From Mesotoga infera (GTDB lineage Bacteria > Thermotogota > Thermotogae > Petrotogales > Kosmotogaceae): 64,000 nt of DNA. The DNA is taken from assembly GCA_011045915.1 (NCBI GenBank), contig DSBT01000175.1:1-64000 (forward strand), read 5' to 3'. The notes beneath the pieces are model-generated. The model saw only the letters and a list, made by a program, of their open reading frames with translations. It was not told where the DNA came from and made no database searches. Of the stretch, positions 63,212 through 64,000 are shown in pieces. Each line of letters begins with the position of its first letter. The first letter of the stretch is position 1. A program made the position numbers and the translations under genes.

Positions 63212-63425
63212 TCTCCTGAACAACCTCCGACCGGAAATCCTCCGTAACCTTCACAATGAGTGTTCTGTTTGAAAACCTTATAGAGACGATGTCGTTGGGT
63301 TTCACTTCCGAACCTGGCTTTGCCGGAGTATTGTTTCTTGATACATAACCCTTTTCAATCGCTCTTTTTGCCACTACTCTTCGTTTGATTATCCCATTTA
63401 CTTTCAAGTATTTGTCTATACGCAA
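63201..63425 (-). CDS. rqcP: S4-domain RNA-binding protein RqcP
   Basis: 74 residues. RIDKYLKVNGIIKRRVVAKRAIEKGYVS is an S4 RNA-binding domain and, with AKPGSEVKPNDIVSIRF, lines up closely with Bacillus RqcP (YabO), which binds 50S-tRNA during alanine tailing and works with RqcH. Related Hsp15-type proteins are larger. TTG 63425 is chosen: TAGGAGA lies 6 bases upstream. TATACT on the minus strand near 63441-63446 may be its -10 box, overlapping the opposite promoter. Confidence 0.85.
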   Translation of the reverse strand: MRIDKYLKVNGIIKRRVVAKRAIEKGYVSRNNTPAKPGSEVKPNDIVSIRFSNRTLIVKVTEDFRSEVVQEIRG

Positions 63426-63449
63426 GATAAATCTCCTATGAGTATACAC

Positions 63450-63478
63450 TTGACTAACTAACTCAAAATAGGTATAAT
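63450..63478 (+). promoter_or_regulatory. Strong sigma-A promoter of a short transcript
   Basis: TTGACT (63450-63455), exactly 17 bases, TATAAT (63473-63478): 11 of 12 consensus bases at ideal spacing, the best promoter in this part of the window. It points away from rqcP into a short hairpin unit. Confidence 0.75.
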
Positions 63479-63484
63479 TATGTC

Positions 63485-63536
63485 ATCGAGATGTTCTTGC
63501 CCCCGCCACTCCGCTAGGTGCAGGGGCACTTTTTTT
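63485..63536 (+). ncRNA. Candidate small RNA or attenuated leader (about 50 nt)
   Basis: Expected to start about 63485 and stop at a hairpin (63498-63506 with 63520-63528, six GC-rich base pairs plus two more after a mismatch) followed by seven T (63530-63536). No plus-strand gene lies downstream; the T run reaches the stop codon of the convergent unknown gene. An ATG at 63491 opens an 8-residue ORF (MFLPPPLR, stop at 63515-63517) whose three Pro codons lie in the hairpin's left arm; no ribosome site is visible before it. Identity unknown. Confidence 0.45.
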
Positions 63537-64000
63537 ACATAATCACTATAAGGGTTCTTACTCCACCCGTCTCTTCAAGATACTGGCTGTTAAGGAGAAC
63601 TCCGCTCTCAATTTCGAGACCCATGAGACCTGTCAAGATGTATCCGGAATCGACAAACAACCTGGCGAATCCCTCGACTCCTGTGAAATCCAGAAGCATT
63701 TTGTACGTAGCTAATTCGGAGATTATTACTCCATTATTAAGCGCTTCATCAGTTTCAGTCTGACTCTTTGATGAAACGAAAAGCCATCCATTTTGGATCC
63801 ATATATACTGACCTTCCACTAATAGGCCGTCGTTGGAAACAGACACTCTTAGGTTCGGTTCCGCCTCCTCTATCATGGACTTGACTTTATCTAATGTGCC
63901 ATTGTAGGAGGCTCTCACAACGTAGGTGTAGCCTACTGAGTCTGTACTTTCAGTTGTCGTTCCACCCGCACCCATTAGACCTGCAAAGATATCATCTACC
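63535..64000 (-). CDS. 3' part of an unknown protein gene, cut by the window end
   Basis: About 155 C-terminal residues, open through the window edge (the ATG at 63975 is not the real start, since the frame stays open above it through VDDIFAGL). The visible region begins with a Gly/Thr stretch (GAGGTTTES), then a domain with YVVRASYNG, LVEGQYIWIQNGWLFVSS and LDFTGVEGFARLFVDSGYI. The pattern is of an extracytoplasmic or solute-type domain but no family is recognised. The stop codon touches the T run of the opposite short transcript. Confidence 0.5.
   Translation of the reverse strand, partial: VDDIFAGLMGAGGTTTESTDSVGYTYVVRASYNGTLDKVKSMIEEAEPNLRVSVSNDGLLVEGQYIWIQNGWLFVSSKSQTETDEALNNGVIISELATYKMLLDFTGVEGFARLFVDSGYILTGLMGLEIESGVLLNSQYLEETGGVRTLIVIM

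Overview
The window looks like chromosome of a member of the Thermotogota, most likely a mesophilic or moderately thermophilic Kosmotogales/Mesotoga-like lineage. The reasons are inferential: the gene repertoire (CCA enzyme fused to DHH and CBS domains, EF-G-like GTPase, GH4 glycosidase, BMP-type nucleoside transporter, recA-recX-rny cluster), very dense packing with many 4-base start/stop overlaps, frequent TTG/GTG starts behind strong GGAGG-type ribosome sites, and a moderate GC content by eye. No phage, IS element, CRISPR array or rRNA was seen. One tRNA gene (Thr, anticodon CGT) is present.

Layout. 1-4735: a GH4 glycosidase diverges from a CUT1 sugar ABC operon (binding protein, attenuator-like hairpin, two permeases; no ATPase). 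4799-8025 (minus): a putative HExxH metallopeptidase, then an amino-acid racemase overlapping a GNAT protein. 8120-20435 (plus): a tight run of eleven genes: DUF123, SAM hydrolase family, an NtrB/NtrC-like pair, DHH-CBS-CCA fusion, lipoprotein, Nudix, ispE, rqcH, and two membrane proteins (one a rhomboid) that share a C-terminal tail. 20465-45503 (minus): about 25 genes, including an ornithine-type decarboxylase, an LCP/YqeK cell-envelope group, EF-G-like GTPase, pyrimidine phosphorylase, a PhoR/PhoB-like pair, radical SAM, ftsH, tilS, tRNA-Thr, rny, recX, recA, thpR, pgsA, rimO. 45653-53960 (plus): rex, udk, a large repeat-bearing membrane protein, and a complete BMP-type nucleoside ABC transporter. 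53994-61408 (minus): gltX, Nudix, cdd, CNNM/CorC, rlmH, hutI, ftcD, rodA. 61637-64000: panB and birA (plus), rqcP (minus), a strong promoter with a short hairpin/oligo-U transcript, and the 3' part of an unknown gene.

Themes. Pyrimidine/nucleoside salvage recurs (udk, BMP transporter, pyrimidine phosphorylase, cdd), with the NADH-sensing repressor Rex heading the transporter operon. Two ribosome-quality-control factors, RqcH and RqcP, both occur, at opposite ends of the window. RNA maturation and decay (RNase Y, TilS, ThpR, RimO, RlmH, CCA enzyme) is strongly represented. The most unusual signals are: a small promoter-hairpin-U7 unit with a triple-proline mini-ORF next to rqcP (63450-63536); the shared tail on the rhomboid and its upstream neighbour; the repeat-containing membrane protein between udk and the nucleoside-binding protein; a degenerate LCP-like protein beside a real LCP enzyme; and an activator with an intact sigma-54 contact motif.
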